A stretch of 13,643 bases of DNA from the NCBI GenBank assembly GCA_016650435.1, contig JAENVT010000147.1:1-13643 (forward strand). The letters run 5' to 3'. Every line of letters begins with the position of its first letter. Position 1 is the stretch's first letter. The notes under the pieces were generated by a model. It made no database searches. It had not been told where the DNA came from and was given only the letters and a program-made list of their open reading frames with translations. Both the position numbers and the translations under genes were made by a program. Source of the DNA: Ilumatobacteraceae bacterium. GTDB taxonomy: Bacteria > Actinomycetota > Acidimicrobiia > Acidimicrobiales > Ilumatobacteraceae. Shown in pieces: positions 1 through 6,979 of this stretch.

Positions 1-35
1 AGTGCAGCAGCGCCGGCCGACGTGACGGCAGACAT
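1..35 (-). CDS. possible N-terminus of a leftward gene, cut by the window edge
   Basis: On the minus strand an ATG at 35-33 opens a frame reading MSAVTSAGAAA to the window edge. The support is weak: the frame is only 11 codons long, but it follows a promoter-like sequence (45-75) with a TANNNT element 9 nt before the ATG, as in leaderless genes. If real, the gene lies downstream of and in the same direction as the epimerase gene. The competing reading is a plus-strand C-terminus ending in PDYRRVVTDW with TAA at 73-75. Both are too short to decide, and no function can be assigned. Confidence 0.25.
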   Translation of the reverse strand, partial: MSAVTSAGAAA

Positions 36-44
36 AGGACCGCC

Positions 45-75
45 AGACTATCGGCGCGTTGTTACCGACTGGTAA
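45..75 (-). promoter_or_regulatory. possible promoter with palindrome TTACC-GACT-GGTAA
   Basis: Read leftwards, TTACCA (75-70) is followed after 17 nt by GATAGT (52-47), which overlaps a TANNNT match, TAGTCT, at 50-45. The -35-like hexamer lies inside a perfect 5-bp inverted repeat with a 4-nt spacer at 62-75 (TTACC-GACT-GGTAA), the size of a small operator. The rest of 76-108 shows nothing recognisable. Function is inferred from spacing and symmetry only. Confidence 0.3.
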
Positions 76-108
76 GCGTCACAGGGTTGCAACGTTGCGT
101 GCCGCCGG

Positions 109-900
109 TCACGTCGCCGGGTGGGTCGTGGGTTGTGTCCAGGCGATGGTCACGCTGCGGCGCAACTCGTCACCGGGTTCGAGGCGCGCTGCGCCACCAA
201 GGTTGAAGGCGTCGGGAGTGGCGCTCTGGGGTTCGACACAGGTGGCATGAGCTGGCATGTCGTAGACAACCCAGTAGTCGCAATCGCTTGCGATGGACAG
301 CTCGAGATCGCCAATCCACAGTCGCGGTGTCGCCAGCGGACCGGCGAAACAGTCGTCCCACGGAGGTGGTGGCGGCGGCGAAACGGTTCGGCCGTCGGTG
401 ATGTAGTCGTCGTCGCGCAGGTACATCCGATCGAATCGCAGATCGACACGATCTGGCTTGACGAACCACGGATGCCAGCCGATCGAGGCGGGCATCGGAT
501 TGTCGCCCGCACGTACAGTGAGCGTGCATGTCAGCGAATCGTCGGTCAGCTCGATCAGTTGCTCGCCTTCGCCACCCAACGCCCACCTGAGCCCGCACCG
601 CAGCACACAGCTGCGCGCATCGCGATCGATCACTTCCCACGGTTGTTCGAAACCGGTCCCGTGGATGGCGTGGGTTTCGAAGTTGATCGGCAGTTGGTAG
701 TCGACGCCGTCGAACGTGAATCGTCCGTTGCGGATGCGTCCGGCCCACGGCACCATCGGATAGCTGCCCCAGCCTGCGGCCGGCAACGAAGGATCGGGTC
801 CGATCAACAGGCTGGTCGAGCCAACGGTCAGTCCGCCGACGCGACCTCCGTCGTCGGCACTGACGCTGCACATGGCGGATGCTGCGTGGAGTTCGATCAC
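109..900 (-). CDS. aldose 1-epimerase (galactose mutarotase) family protein
   Basis: This is a 263-residue cytoplasmic protein of the galactose mutarotase-like fold, which interconverts alpha and beta anomers of aldoses or related sugar phosphates. With the GTG at 900-898 as residue 1, the N-terminus VIELHAASAMCSVSADDGGR is the usual first strand. GRI near 54-56 carries the substrate-binding Arg, HAIHG has a His near 80, GWHPWF has the catalytic-type His near 143, and CVEPQS has the general-base Glu near 223. The length is a little below the usual 290-340 of GalM, which fits the actinobacterial epimerase subgroup. A longer reading from an ATG at 1011 would overlap dtd and lacks family similarity, so the GTG start is preferred. 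A six-proline run (PPPPPP) sits in a surface loop near residue 175. The gene diverges from dtd across only 29 bp. The actual sugar cannot be told from the sequence. Confidence 0.85.
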   Translation of the reverse strand: MIELHAASAMCSVSADDGGRVGGLTVGSTSLLIGPDPSLPAAGWGSYPMVPWAGRIRNGRFTFDGVDYQLPINFETHAIHGTGFEQPWEVIDRDARSCVLRCGLRWALGGEGEQLIELTDDSLTCTLTVRAGDNPMPASIGWHPWFVKPDRVDLRFDRMYLRDDDYITDGRTVSPPPPPPWDDCFAGPLATPRLWIGDLELSIASDCDYWVVYDMPAHATCVEPQSATPDAFNLGGAARLEPGDELRRSVTIAWTQPTTHPAT

Positions 901-929
901 CGACGCATTCTGTACGGCAGACTCGGGCG

Positions 930-1382
930 ATGCGTGGATTGGTGCAACGAGTAACGCAAGCTTCGGTGACGATCGCAGGCGGCGAGGTCGCCAGGGAGGT
1001 GGTGGGATCAATCGGTGCGGGACTGTGCGTGTTGGTGGGCGTGACCCATGATGACACCGAGGCGAGCGCCCGAAAACTGGCCGACAAGATCTGGGGTCTG
1101 CGGGTCATCGATGACGACAACGGCGTGATGAATCGATCGATTGCCGACACCGGCGGCGAGGTGCTGATCGTCAGCCAGTTCACCCTCTATGGCGATACCA
1201 GCGGAGGACGGCGGCCCAGTTGGATCAACGCGGCGGGCCCTGAGCATGCCGAGCCGATGGTGCAAGCCGTCGTCGATCACCTGCGAGCAGCGGGAGCGAC
1301 GGTTGCCACGGGGCGGTTTCGCACGGAGATGGAAGTGTCGCTGATCAACGACGGACCGGTCACACTATTGCTGGAGGTGTAG
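930..1382 (+). CDS. dtd: D-aminoacyl-tRNA deacylase
   Basis: This 150-residue cytoplasmic enzyme hydrolyses D-aminoacyl-tRNA (and glycyl-tRNA-Ala), removing mischarged D-amino acids before translation. The family start MRGLVQRVTQASVTI is intact, the catalytic SQFTLYGD motif is at 82-89, and the C-terminal cross-subunit motif NDGPVTLLLEV (Gly-Pro 142-143) closes the protein. Length is exactly typical of bacterial DTD. The ATG at 930 is chosen because it begins at the conserved MRxLVQR. An in-frame ATG at 879 would run into the divergent epimerase start. The last 23 bp overlap the end of lnt on the opposite strand, so transcription is convergent. I see no Shine-Dalgarno sequence, and the promoter must lie in the 29-bp gap or inside the neighbouring gene. 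Confidence 0.95.
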   Translation: MRGLVQRVTQASVTIAGGEVAREVVGSIGAGLCVLVGVTHDDTEASARKLADKIWGLRVIDDDNGVMNRSIADTGGEVLIVSQFTLYGDTSGGRRPSWINAAGPEHAEPMVQAVVDHLRAAGATVATGRFRTEMEVSLINDGPVTLLLEV

Positions 1383-2910
1383 TCCTGCGGCGTTCGAGCC
1401 ATGCCCGACCCGGCACGATCCAGGCCCCCGCGAACACCAGCAGCATCAGCACCACGAACGGTGTGTCGCCGAGGTGCGAGTACCACGTTCGGCCGGACTT
1501 CAACGAGATTGTTCTGACGATGACCTTCTGTTCGCTGACGGCGGTGCGATCGAGCACCTCACCATCCGGTGAAACGAATGCGCTGAACCCGGTCGGCGAA
1601 ACCTGCACGACCCAACGCCCGTTCTCGATCGCACGAAGTCGCGATGAGGCAATCTGTTGTGATTGCAGGATCGTGCCGGTGTAGCTCGAGCCGTTCGTCG
1701 GGTTGAGGATGAATGTGCCGCCGTGGTCGACCCCGTCGATGGCACGACTCCCGAAGAACACTTCCCAGGAGATGACGACCGCGGCGCGAACTGTGCCGGT
1801 GGCAACCGGGATGTCGAGATACGCGGGGCCGGTGCCGGCCACCGCATCGCGGGGCACGAGATCCGTCGGAGCGCCCAACGCATGCAGCAGACCGCGCAGT
1901 GGCATGTACTCCCCGAAGGGGACCCTGTGCACCTTTTCGTATCTCGACACGACCTGACCATCTGCGGTGATCACGGCTTGGGCGTTGATGAAATGATCGT
2001 TCGGGGCGTCCTCGGTGACGCCGACCGCGAACGGCGCACCGATGCGCGCCGCCTCTGCAGCAACCTCGGTCAGTTCCTGGCTGCTCGCCAAAGAGGCAAC
2101 GTCGATGACGTTCTCTGGCCAGACCACCAGGTCGGCCGCGCCGGGCTTGATCGTGCGGGTTGCCAGGAGATGGCGTTCGACGACCGCGCGCCCGTTCGAG
2201 TTGATCGCTCGGGTTCCCTGAGGCCCGCCGCCTTGCACGATCGCAACCCGCAGCGTCGCAGGCCGGGCGACCTCGGTGCCATTGGGAGCGATAGCGGCTC
2301 CAACGACGATGCACACAGCTGCGGCCAGGAATCCGATCGCTCCGTGCCACTCGCCACGAGTGCGGCGGCCGCGGCTTCGAGCCATCTGCGGGACCACCGG
2401 CGATGGACCGGCGAGGGCGAACCCGATCTGGAAGACCACCCACGTCAACAAGATCACACCGCCGAAGCGCACGACCCCGACGAGCGGCCCTGCGGCCTGG
2501 CCGATCGGAAGCGTCGCCAGCGGCACGCCTCCGAATGGAGAGACAAGGCGCAGCGCTTCGGCAAGAGTGTGCGCCGCCGGTCTGGCGATCACCCGCCATG
2601 GGCCTTGCGTCGACACGGCTGCCGCGAGGGCGTGAAACCCGGCGAAGATCGCCGCCGCGAGTAGATAACCGGGGATGGTCAGAGACCACATCCATGCCAA
2701 TCCGGGGTACAGCCATGCCGCACCGAACAGCCAACCGCGCGCCGCTCGGGCTCGACCCGATGGGTTCTCGCCCAGTGACATCTCGAACATGGCGATGCCG
2801 ATGAATGCCAGCGGCCAGATGCCCCACGGTGGCAGCGACAGGGCAACCCCGAGCCCGGCGCCGATTGCCAATGCAGCCTGGGCCGAGAACCGTGGAACTG
2901 TGATCGACAT
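1360..2910 (-). CDS. lnt: apolipoprotein N-acyltransferase, active-site Cys replaced by Ser
   Basis: This is a 516-residue membrane enzyme of the Lnt family, which N-acylates the diacylglyceryl-Cys of lipoproteins on the outer face of the cytoplasmic membrane. Hydrophobic segments fill roughly residues 10-42, 58-100, 145-168 and 190-208. A nitrilase-like domain spans about 219-470, and a last membrane helix lies at about 483-500. Two members of the catalytic triad are visible: Glu266 in VVWPEN and Lys326 in YEKVHRVPFGEY (E. coli E267 and K335). At the third position, E. coli Cys387 in ICYE, the protein reads ISWEVFF with Ser381, encoded by TCC at 1770-1768. Its only Cys is residue 200, in a membrane helix. 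Downstream landmarks (LNPTNGSSYTG and RLRAIENGRWVVQ) are normal, so this is a clean substitution and not a frameshift. It is the last gene of the leftward series, 39 bp after the sortase. Family assignment is secure, but activity is in doubt. Confidence 0.9.
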   Translation of the reverse strand: MSITVPRFSAQAALAIGAGLGVALSLPPWGIWPLAFIGIAMFEMSLGENPSGRARAARGWLFGAAWLYPGLAWMWSLTIPGYLLAAAIFAGFHALAAAVSTQGPWRVIARPAAHTLAEALRLVSPFGGVPLATLPIGQAAGPLVGVVRFGGVILLTWVVFQIGFALAGPSPVVPQMARSRGRRTRGEWHGAIGFLAAAVCIVVGAAIAPNGTEVARPATLRVAIVQGGGPQGTRAINSNGRAVVERHLLATRTIKPGAADLVVWPENVIDVASLASSQELTEVAAEAARIGAPFAVGVTEDAPNDHFINAQAVITADGQVVSRYEKVHRVPFGEYMPLRGLLHALGAPTDLVPRDAVAGTGPAYLDIPVATGTVRAAVVISWEVFFGSRAIDGVDHGGTFILNPTNGSSYTGTILQSQQIASSRLRAIENGRWVVQVSPTGFSAFVSPDGEVLDRTAVSEQKVIVRTISLKSGRTWYSHLGDTPFVVLMLLVFAGAWIVPGRAWLERRRTTPPAIV

Positions 2911-2919
2911 CAGCGAGCG

Positions 2920-2925
2920 ACCATA
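2920..2925 (-). promoter_or_regulatory. possible -10 element ahead of lnt
   Basis: In the 39-bp gap between the sortase and lnt, leftward TATGGT (2925-2920) matches TANNNT 9 nt before the lnt ATG, the spacing of a leaderless start. No good -35 is seen (GACCGG at the right distance). It may give lnt an internal promoter separate from the heme operon, but a chance match is possible. Confidence 0.25.
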
Positions 2926-2949
2926 GCCGTCGGGCGTATCGGCCGGTCG

Positions 2950-3627
2950 TTATGCAGCGGGTGCAAGCGCGAGGTGCACGACGATGCGTTGCTTGGTCGA
3001 GCCTGGCGGATTGCAAGCGAACAGGGTGGCCGTGTAATCAGGCGTCTGGTCAGCGATCCACAACGCGTCGGGCGTCACGATCTCTGTGCCGGTCACCTTG
3101 TAGTCGAATCGCCCGTCGTCGGTCGTCAGGAAGACGTCGTCGCCCTCAACCAACTTGTCGAGGTTGCGGAACGGCTTGTCGTGACTGACGCGGTGACCCG
3201 CAATCACGACATTGCCGAACTGACCGGGCATCGCCGTGCCCGGCCAGTGACCCGGCCCGTGATCGAGCGTCGTCAAAGTGATGCCTTCGTACATCGACTT
3301 GGTGATGCCGATGGCCGGGATCTCGATCGAGCCGAGCGCGACGAGCGGCTCGGGAGCGCGGGGATCAGCGGGCGGGCTCTCGGGATTCGGCAGTGTTTCT
3401 TGCACGGCTGACGTGGTGGGCGCAGCACTCGTCGAGGTGGTTGTCGAACTGCTTGTTGTCGTCGTTGACGACGTCGACGTGGTCGCTGGCGTTGTCGAAG
3501 TCGTGGTCGTCGACTTGATGGAGGTGACCGGCGCGACAGTCGCAGCACTCGCGTTGGACTTGTCGTCGCCACACGAGGCGATGACGAGCAGCGCCGCGCA
3601 ACCCACTGCTACTGCTCTACGCCGCAT
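2950..3627 (-). CDS. class E-like sortase with lipoprotein signal peptide
   Basis: This is a 225-residue cysteine transpeptidase that would attach sorting-signal proteins to the cell envelope. Residues 1-19 form a signal peptide: MRRR, a short hydrophobic stretch, then lipobox IASC with Cys19 as the predicted lipidation site followed by GDD. Residues about 27-75 are a low-complexity, almost pure Ser/Thr linker, and a Pro-rich stretch follows to about 95. The sortase domain spans about 97-222. It contains IEIPAIGITKSM, the catalytic His145 in IAGHRVSHDKPF, the catalytic Cys205 in TLFACNPPGS, and Arg214 in QRIVVH. The TLxxC...RIVV pattern and the GHR...PFRNLDKL block resemble class E sortases of actinobacteria. 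Most such sortases use an N-terminal transmembrane helix; anchoring by a lipid is the oddity here. The gene lies 21 bp after hemY and 39 bp before lnt, all on one strand. No sortase substrate is visible in the window. Confidence 0.88.
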   Translation of the reverse strand: MRRRAVAVGCAALLVIASCGDDKSNASAATVAPVTSIKSTTTTSTTPATTSTSSTTTTSSSTTTSTSAAPTTSAVQETLPNPESPPADPRAPEPLVALGSIEIPAIGITKSMYEGITLTTLDHGPGHWPGTAMPGQFGNVVIAGHRVSHDKPFRNLDKLVEGDDVFLTTDDGRFDYKVTGTEIVTPDALWIADQTPDYTATLFACNPPGSTKQRIVVHLALAPAA

Positions 3628-3648
3628 GGCACAGTCTGCCAGTGAGAT

Positions 3649-4989
3649 TCATCGCTGCAACACCGCCGCTGCAGCTTGTTGGCCCGAGTGGATACATGCC
3701 GGGATGCCGATGCCGTGGTAGCTCGCGCCGGCAAGCGTGACTCCACTGGGGAGGGATCGCTCGACCGAGGCCATTGTCGTGCCGTGATGTGGTCGATATT
3801 GAGGGAAGGCGTCCGGCCAACGGCTCACTCGGACGGCGACTGGTTGGGCGTCGAACTTGAGATGAAGACGCAACTCGTCGAGAACGTCGGCTAGCAGATC
3901 GGCGTCAGAAAGGTGCAGTGCCGACAGACCGTCGCGGCCGAGTGAGATCCGGAGAATGACGTGCTCTGCGTCGGTCAGGTGGGCCCATTTCTGCGATGCG
4001 AAAGAGACCGCGGTGACCAGGCGTTGCTGTGGCTTCGGCACAAGGTAACCCGACAACCCGCGCAGCTGGGCCGGCCATCCATCGGCGGGCACTGCCACCG
4101 TCACCATTGCGATACCCGCGGTAGGAATCGTGGCGAGTGTCGAGGCAGCGGACGGTGCCACGGTTGCCAGCAGTCCCGCCGCGGCACGCGCAGGACAAGC
4201 CAACACAACGCCGTCGAATGCCTCGCCATCGACGCGCCAGTCCTTTCCATCGATTGCCAACTCGCTGATCGCAGCATCGAATCGCAGATCTCCACCGTTC
4301 GCCGCAACCGCTGTCGACACGGCGTCAACCAATTGGCCGACTCCCGCAGTGGGGGCATAGAACACCGGGCCCGAGGTCGCCGCGGCCGGGCGCCGTGACG
4401 CGAGCAGGACGCTGCGCGAGCGCGCTGCGACTTCGGCCAACTGTGGGATGGCAGCGAGGCTGAACTCGTCGGTGTCGGCCGCGTAGATGCTGCCGATGAG
4501 AGGATCGACCAGGCGCTCGTGAACCTCATTGCCGAACCGGGCGCGCACATACGCACCGATCGAATCGGCGTCGATGTCTGTGCGCGGACGGAATATCTCC
4601 GTGGCCGCGCGGAGCTTGCCGCGCCGAGAGATCAGCGGCGAGCGAGCGAGGCTGACGAGTTCGGTTGGCAACCCCAGTAGCAACCCATCGGGGATGTCGT
4701 GCAAGCCGTTCCACCACACGGCTGCCTTGCCGACCGCGGGCGACGTCAGGGAATCGCCGAGTGCAACATTGCGGGCCAGATCGACTGCCCAAGGGACGCG
4801 GGCCAAGAAGGCGTCGGCGCCTTCGTCGATCGCCGGATGCCCGGCGAACGGAGTCGTCAGGATCATTCCGCCGAATCGATTTCCGGCTTCGAACAGCGTC
4901 ACGTTGGCCCCGCTGCCGACGATGGCGTGGGCCGCGGCGAGGCCGGTGATGCCGCCTCCGATCACGGCGATTCGGCGGTCGCTGGTCAC
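3649..4989 (-). CDS. hemY: HemY-type porphyrinogen oxidase (probable coproporphyrinogen III oxidase CgoX)
   Basis: This 446-residue FAD enzyme oxidises a porphyrinogen to its porphyrin with oxygen. In Gram-positive bacteria the natural substrate is coproporphyrinogen III (name CgoX); protoporphyrinogen IX is the classical assignment. The N-terminal dinucleotide fold shows IAVIGGGITGLAAAH (GxGxxG at 11-16) followed by the acidic VTLFEAGNRFGG. The C-terminal FAD motif GASYHGIGIPACIHSG is also present, and the length is typical (about 450-470). The GTG at 4989-4987 is chosen because it lies two codons before the DRR that precedes the first beta strand and overlaps the hemH stop as GTGA. A longer open frame upstream is antisense-like sequence inside hemH. 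It is the third gene of the heme run, with the sortase 21 bp downstream. The copro/proto choice is inferred from lineage, not from residues I can see. Confidence 0.92.
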   Translation of the reverse strand: MTSDRRIAVIGGGITGLAAAHAIVGSGANVTLFEAGNRFGGMILTTPFAGHPAIDEGADAFLARVPWAVDLARNVALGDSLTSPAVGKAAVWWNGLHDIPDGLLLGLPTELVSLARSPLISRRGKLRAATEIFRPRTDIDADSIGAYVRARFGNEVHERLVDPLIGSIYAADTDEFSLAAIPQLAEVAARSRSVLLASRRPAAATSGPVFYAPTAGVGQLVDAVSTAVAANGGDLRFDAAISELAIDGKDWRVDGEAFDGVVLACPARAAAGLLATVAPSAASTLATIPTAGIAMVTVAVPADGWPAQLRGLSGYLVPKPQQRLVTAVSFASQKWAHLTDAEHVILRISLGRDGLSALHLSDADLLADVLDELRLHLKFDAQPVAVRVSRWPDAFPQYRPHHGTTMASVERSLPSGVTLAGASYHGIGIPACIHSGQQAAAAVLQR

Positions 4990-5894
4990 GACGCGCCGAT
5001 GACGCGCCCGGCCAGAGCCGCCATCACTGCCGGATCGTCGTTGACGCATGCTGTGCGCGCGAAGGCCAGCCCGTGGCTGGCCGCGCGTCGGGATGCTTCG
5101 ATGTCGAGGTCGTACAGGACCTCGAGGTGATCGGCGACGAATCCCACAGCGCTGACGAGCACCCCGCGGGTGTCTCCTTCTGCGGCGAGCTTGTCGATAG
5201 CGAGCAGGATGTCGGGACCCAACCACGGCTCCGGCGTGCGCCCGGCGCTCTGCCATGCCACGCCCCAGTTGTCGAGACCGACGTTCGAAGCGACGCATTG
5301 CGCGGTGGCCTGGAGCTGTGCCGGATATGGATCGTCGCTCTCGAGAATCCGCTCCGGCAGCGAGTGTGCCGTGAACAAGACTCGGGTCTGATCGGGCATC
5401 GTGGCGAGTGCGGTGCGTACTTCCGCCGCTACGAAATCGACGAACGCCGGCTCCGTCGCCCAACTCTCGATCCCGCTGACGGCCATGTCGTGCTCGGTTG
5501 CGGCGACGGTCAGCCTGTCCAGGTACTGACCGACCGAGAACGCCGAGTAGTGCGGCGCCAACACCATGCCAACGACGCGACGAAACCCTTGTGATGCGAG
5601 TTCGGCGACGGACTCCCCGATGAACGGTGGTGAATGCTTCATCCCCAACGTGACGTGGAACTTGCCGTCGGCGACGCGGTCGAGGGCGATCTGCATTGCC
5701 CGGCGTTGCGCGTCGGTGCGTTGTGCCAACGGCGAGATCCCACCGATTGCTTCGTACCGTGCCGTGAGATCTGCGAGTTGCTGATCGGTCGGCGGATGGC
5801 CGCGGCGGATGTGGGTGTAGTACGCCAGGATGTCAGCGGGCGTTCGCGGTGTGCCGTAACTCATCAGCATCACCGCCGTGCGATCCTCGGTCAT
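4986..5894 (-). CDS. hemH: ferrochelatase (probable coproporphyrin ferrochelatase CpfC)
   Basis: This 302-residue enzyme inserts ferrous iron into the porphyrin ring. It resembles the soluble Gram-positive type (B. subtilis HemH has about 310 residues), now called CpfC because it acts on coproporphyrin III. Visible residues are Tyr13 in MLMSYGTP, which matches the axial-ligand Tyr13 of the B. subtilis enzyme, the catalytic His177 in FTAHSLPERI, and Glu258 in GFVADHLEVLYDLD. Only two Cys occur (200 and 283), too few for the [2Fe-2S] cluster of the mycobacterial enzyme. There is no C-terminal membrane segment. The start is the ATG at 5894, which overlaps the hemE stop as ATGA; its own stop overlaps the hemY start as GTGA. 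Translation of all three is therefore probably coupled. Confidence 0.93.
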   Translation of the reverse strand: MTEDRTAVMLMSYGTPRTPADILAYYTHIRRGHPPTDQQLADLTARYEAIGGISPLAQRTDAQRRAMQIALDRVADGKFHVTLGMKHSPPFIGESVAELASQGFRRVVGMVLAPHYSAFSVGQYLDRLTVAATEHDMAVSGIESWATEPAFVDFVAAEVRTALATMPDQTRVLFTAHSLPERILESDDPYPAQLQATAQCVASNVGLDNWGVAWQSAGRTPEPWLGPDILLAIDKLAAEGDTRGVLVSAVGFVADHLEVLYDLDIEASRRAASHGLAFARTACVNDDPAVMAALAGRVIGAS

Positions 5895-6928
5895 TGCGCG
5901 GTGCGTTCCTTGACGTGATCGACAATGGCGCGCAACACGTCGGGATCGCTGTTGGGTTGTACCCCGTGGCCGAGATTGAAGATGTGGCCGGGGTGCCCGT
6001 CGTTGTCGGCGAGAACTGCATCGGCACCGGCGAGAGCTGTCGCGGTTCCGGCGAGCACCAGCGCCGGATCCAGGTTGCCTTGCACGACCAGATCTGCACC
6101 CATGCGGCGCCGCGCCTCGCTGATCGACGTGCGCCAGTCGAGGCCGAGCACGCGCGGCCCGGCCGCGCGCATCGACTCGAGCAGGTGATCGCAGCCGATG
6201 CCGAAGTGAATTCCTGCGAAGTCGGGATGGCTTGACGCGAGCGCGGAGAAGACGGCCGTCGAGTGAGGCAGCACGAACGTGTTGTAGTCGGCGCGGTTGA
6301 GCGCGCCGGCCCACGAGTCGAACAGCTGGAAGGCGCGGGCCCCATTGTCGAGCTGGCTCTGGATCGAGGCGGTCGCGTGTTGGACCAAGCGCTGCATCAC
6401 CCGATGCCACAGCGTCGGATCGGTGTGCATCATCCGCTTGGTGTGCTCGTAGGTGCGGCTCGGCTTGCCCTCGATCAGATAGCTGGCAACGGTGAACGGA
6501 GCTCCGGCGAATGCCAGAAGCGGGACATTGTCGGGAAGTTCGGCGGCGAGGATTTTGACCGTCTGCAGGACGTATGCAGTGTCAGACTCCGGCTCGAAGA
6601 CTCTCAGCCTGTCGAGATCGACGGCCGTACGCAGCGGCGCCGCGCACATCGGGCCGGTGCCCGGCGCAACGTCGATACCGAACCCGACCGCATGGGCAGG
6701 CACAACGATGTCGCTGAAGAGGACGGCGGCGTCAACGCCGTAACGACGCACCGGCTGCAGGGTCAGTTCGGCGGCGAGATCCGGCTGTTTGATGGCGTCG
6801 AGGATGCTGCCCTCTCCTCGTTTCGCCCGATATTCGGGAAGGCTACGGCCGGCCTGGCGCATGAACCACACCGGTGTGTGTGGCCCACGTTCGCCGTTGG
6901 CCGCCAAGAGGAATGGCGAGTTCGACAT
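5891..6928 (-). CDS. hemE: uroporphyrinogen decarboxylase
   Basis: This 345-residue cytoplasmic enzyme removes four carboxyl groups from uroporphyrinogen III to give coproporphyrinogen III. The signature PVWFMRQAGRSLPEYR is at 19-34 and contains the substrate-binding Arg24 and Arg28. FSDI carries the catalytic Asp73, Tyr150 is in APFTVASYL, QGNLDP lies near 283-288, and HPGHIFNLGHGV near 312-323 is the C-terminal signature. Length is normal. It is the first gene of the leftward heme run and diverges from the DtxR-family regulator across 64 bp. The ATG at 6928 has no Shine-Dalgarno sequence, but a TANNNT element lies 9 nt upstream, which suggests a leaderless transcript. Its last 4 bp overlap the ferrochelatase start. 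Confidence 0.96.
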   Translation of the reverse strand: MSNSPFLLAANGERGPHTPVWFMRQAGRSLPEYRAKRGEGSILDAIKQPDLAAELTLQPVRRYGVDAAVLFSDIVVPAHAVGFGIDVAPGTGPMCAAPLRTAVDLDRLRVFEPESDTAYVLQTVKILAAELPDNVPLLAFAGAPFTVASYLIEGKPSRTYEHTKRMMHTDPTLWHRVMQRLVQHATASIQSQLDNGARAFQLFDSWAGALNRADYNTFVLPHSTAVFSALASSHPDFAGIHFGIGCDHLLESMRAAGPRVLGLDWRTSISEARRRMGADLVVQGNLDPALVLAGTATALAGADAVLADNDGHPGHIFNLGHGVQPNSDPDVLRAIVDHVKERTAQ

Positions 6929-6937
6929 GCGCGTCGC

Positions 6938-6943
6938 ACGCTA
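6938..6943 (-). promoter_or_regulatory. putative -10 of the hemE operon
   Basis: Leftward TAGCGT (6943-6938) matches TANNNT and lies 9 nt before the hemE ATG. That would place the transcript start at or next to the start codon. No recognisable -35 is seen. It lies in the same 64-bp gap as the regulator's promoter, so the regulator could bind between the two. Confidence 0.4.
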
Positions 6944-6979
6944 CCCGTCCGCCATCGAACGCGCCGGGAACGGGACCGC

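Noticed and set aside
1..75. Plus-strand reading ending PDYRRVVTDW with TAA at 73-75, a possible C-terminus convergent with the epimerase
   Set aside because: It is only 24 codons, its third positions are less GC-rich than the neighbouring genes, and the TAA lies inside the palindrome. It cannot be excluded, but the leftward start with a promoter was slightly better supported.
901..1011. Longer epimerase start at an ATG at 1011
   Set aside because: It would overlap the opposite-strand dtd start by about 80 bp and has no family similarity; the GTG at 900 gives the standard N-terminus.
4990..5463. N-terminal extension of hemY
   Set aside because: It lies inside hemH in another frame and is Arg-rich, as high-GC shadow frames are. 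The dinucleotide-binding fold begins right after the GTG at 4989.
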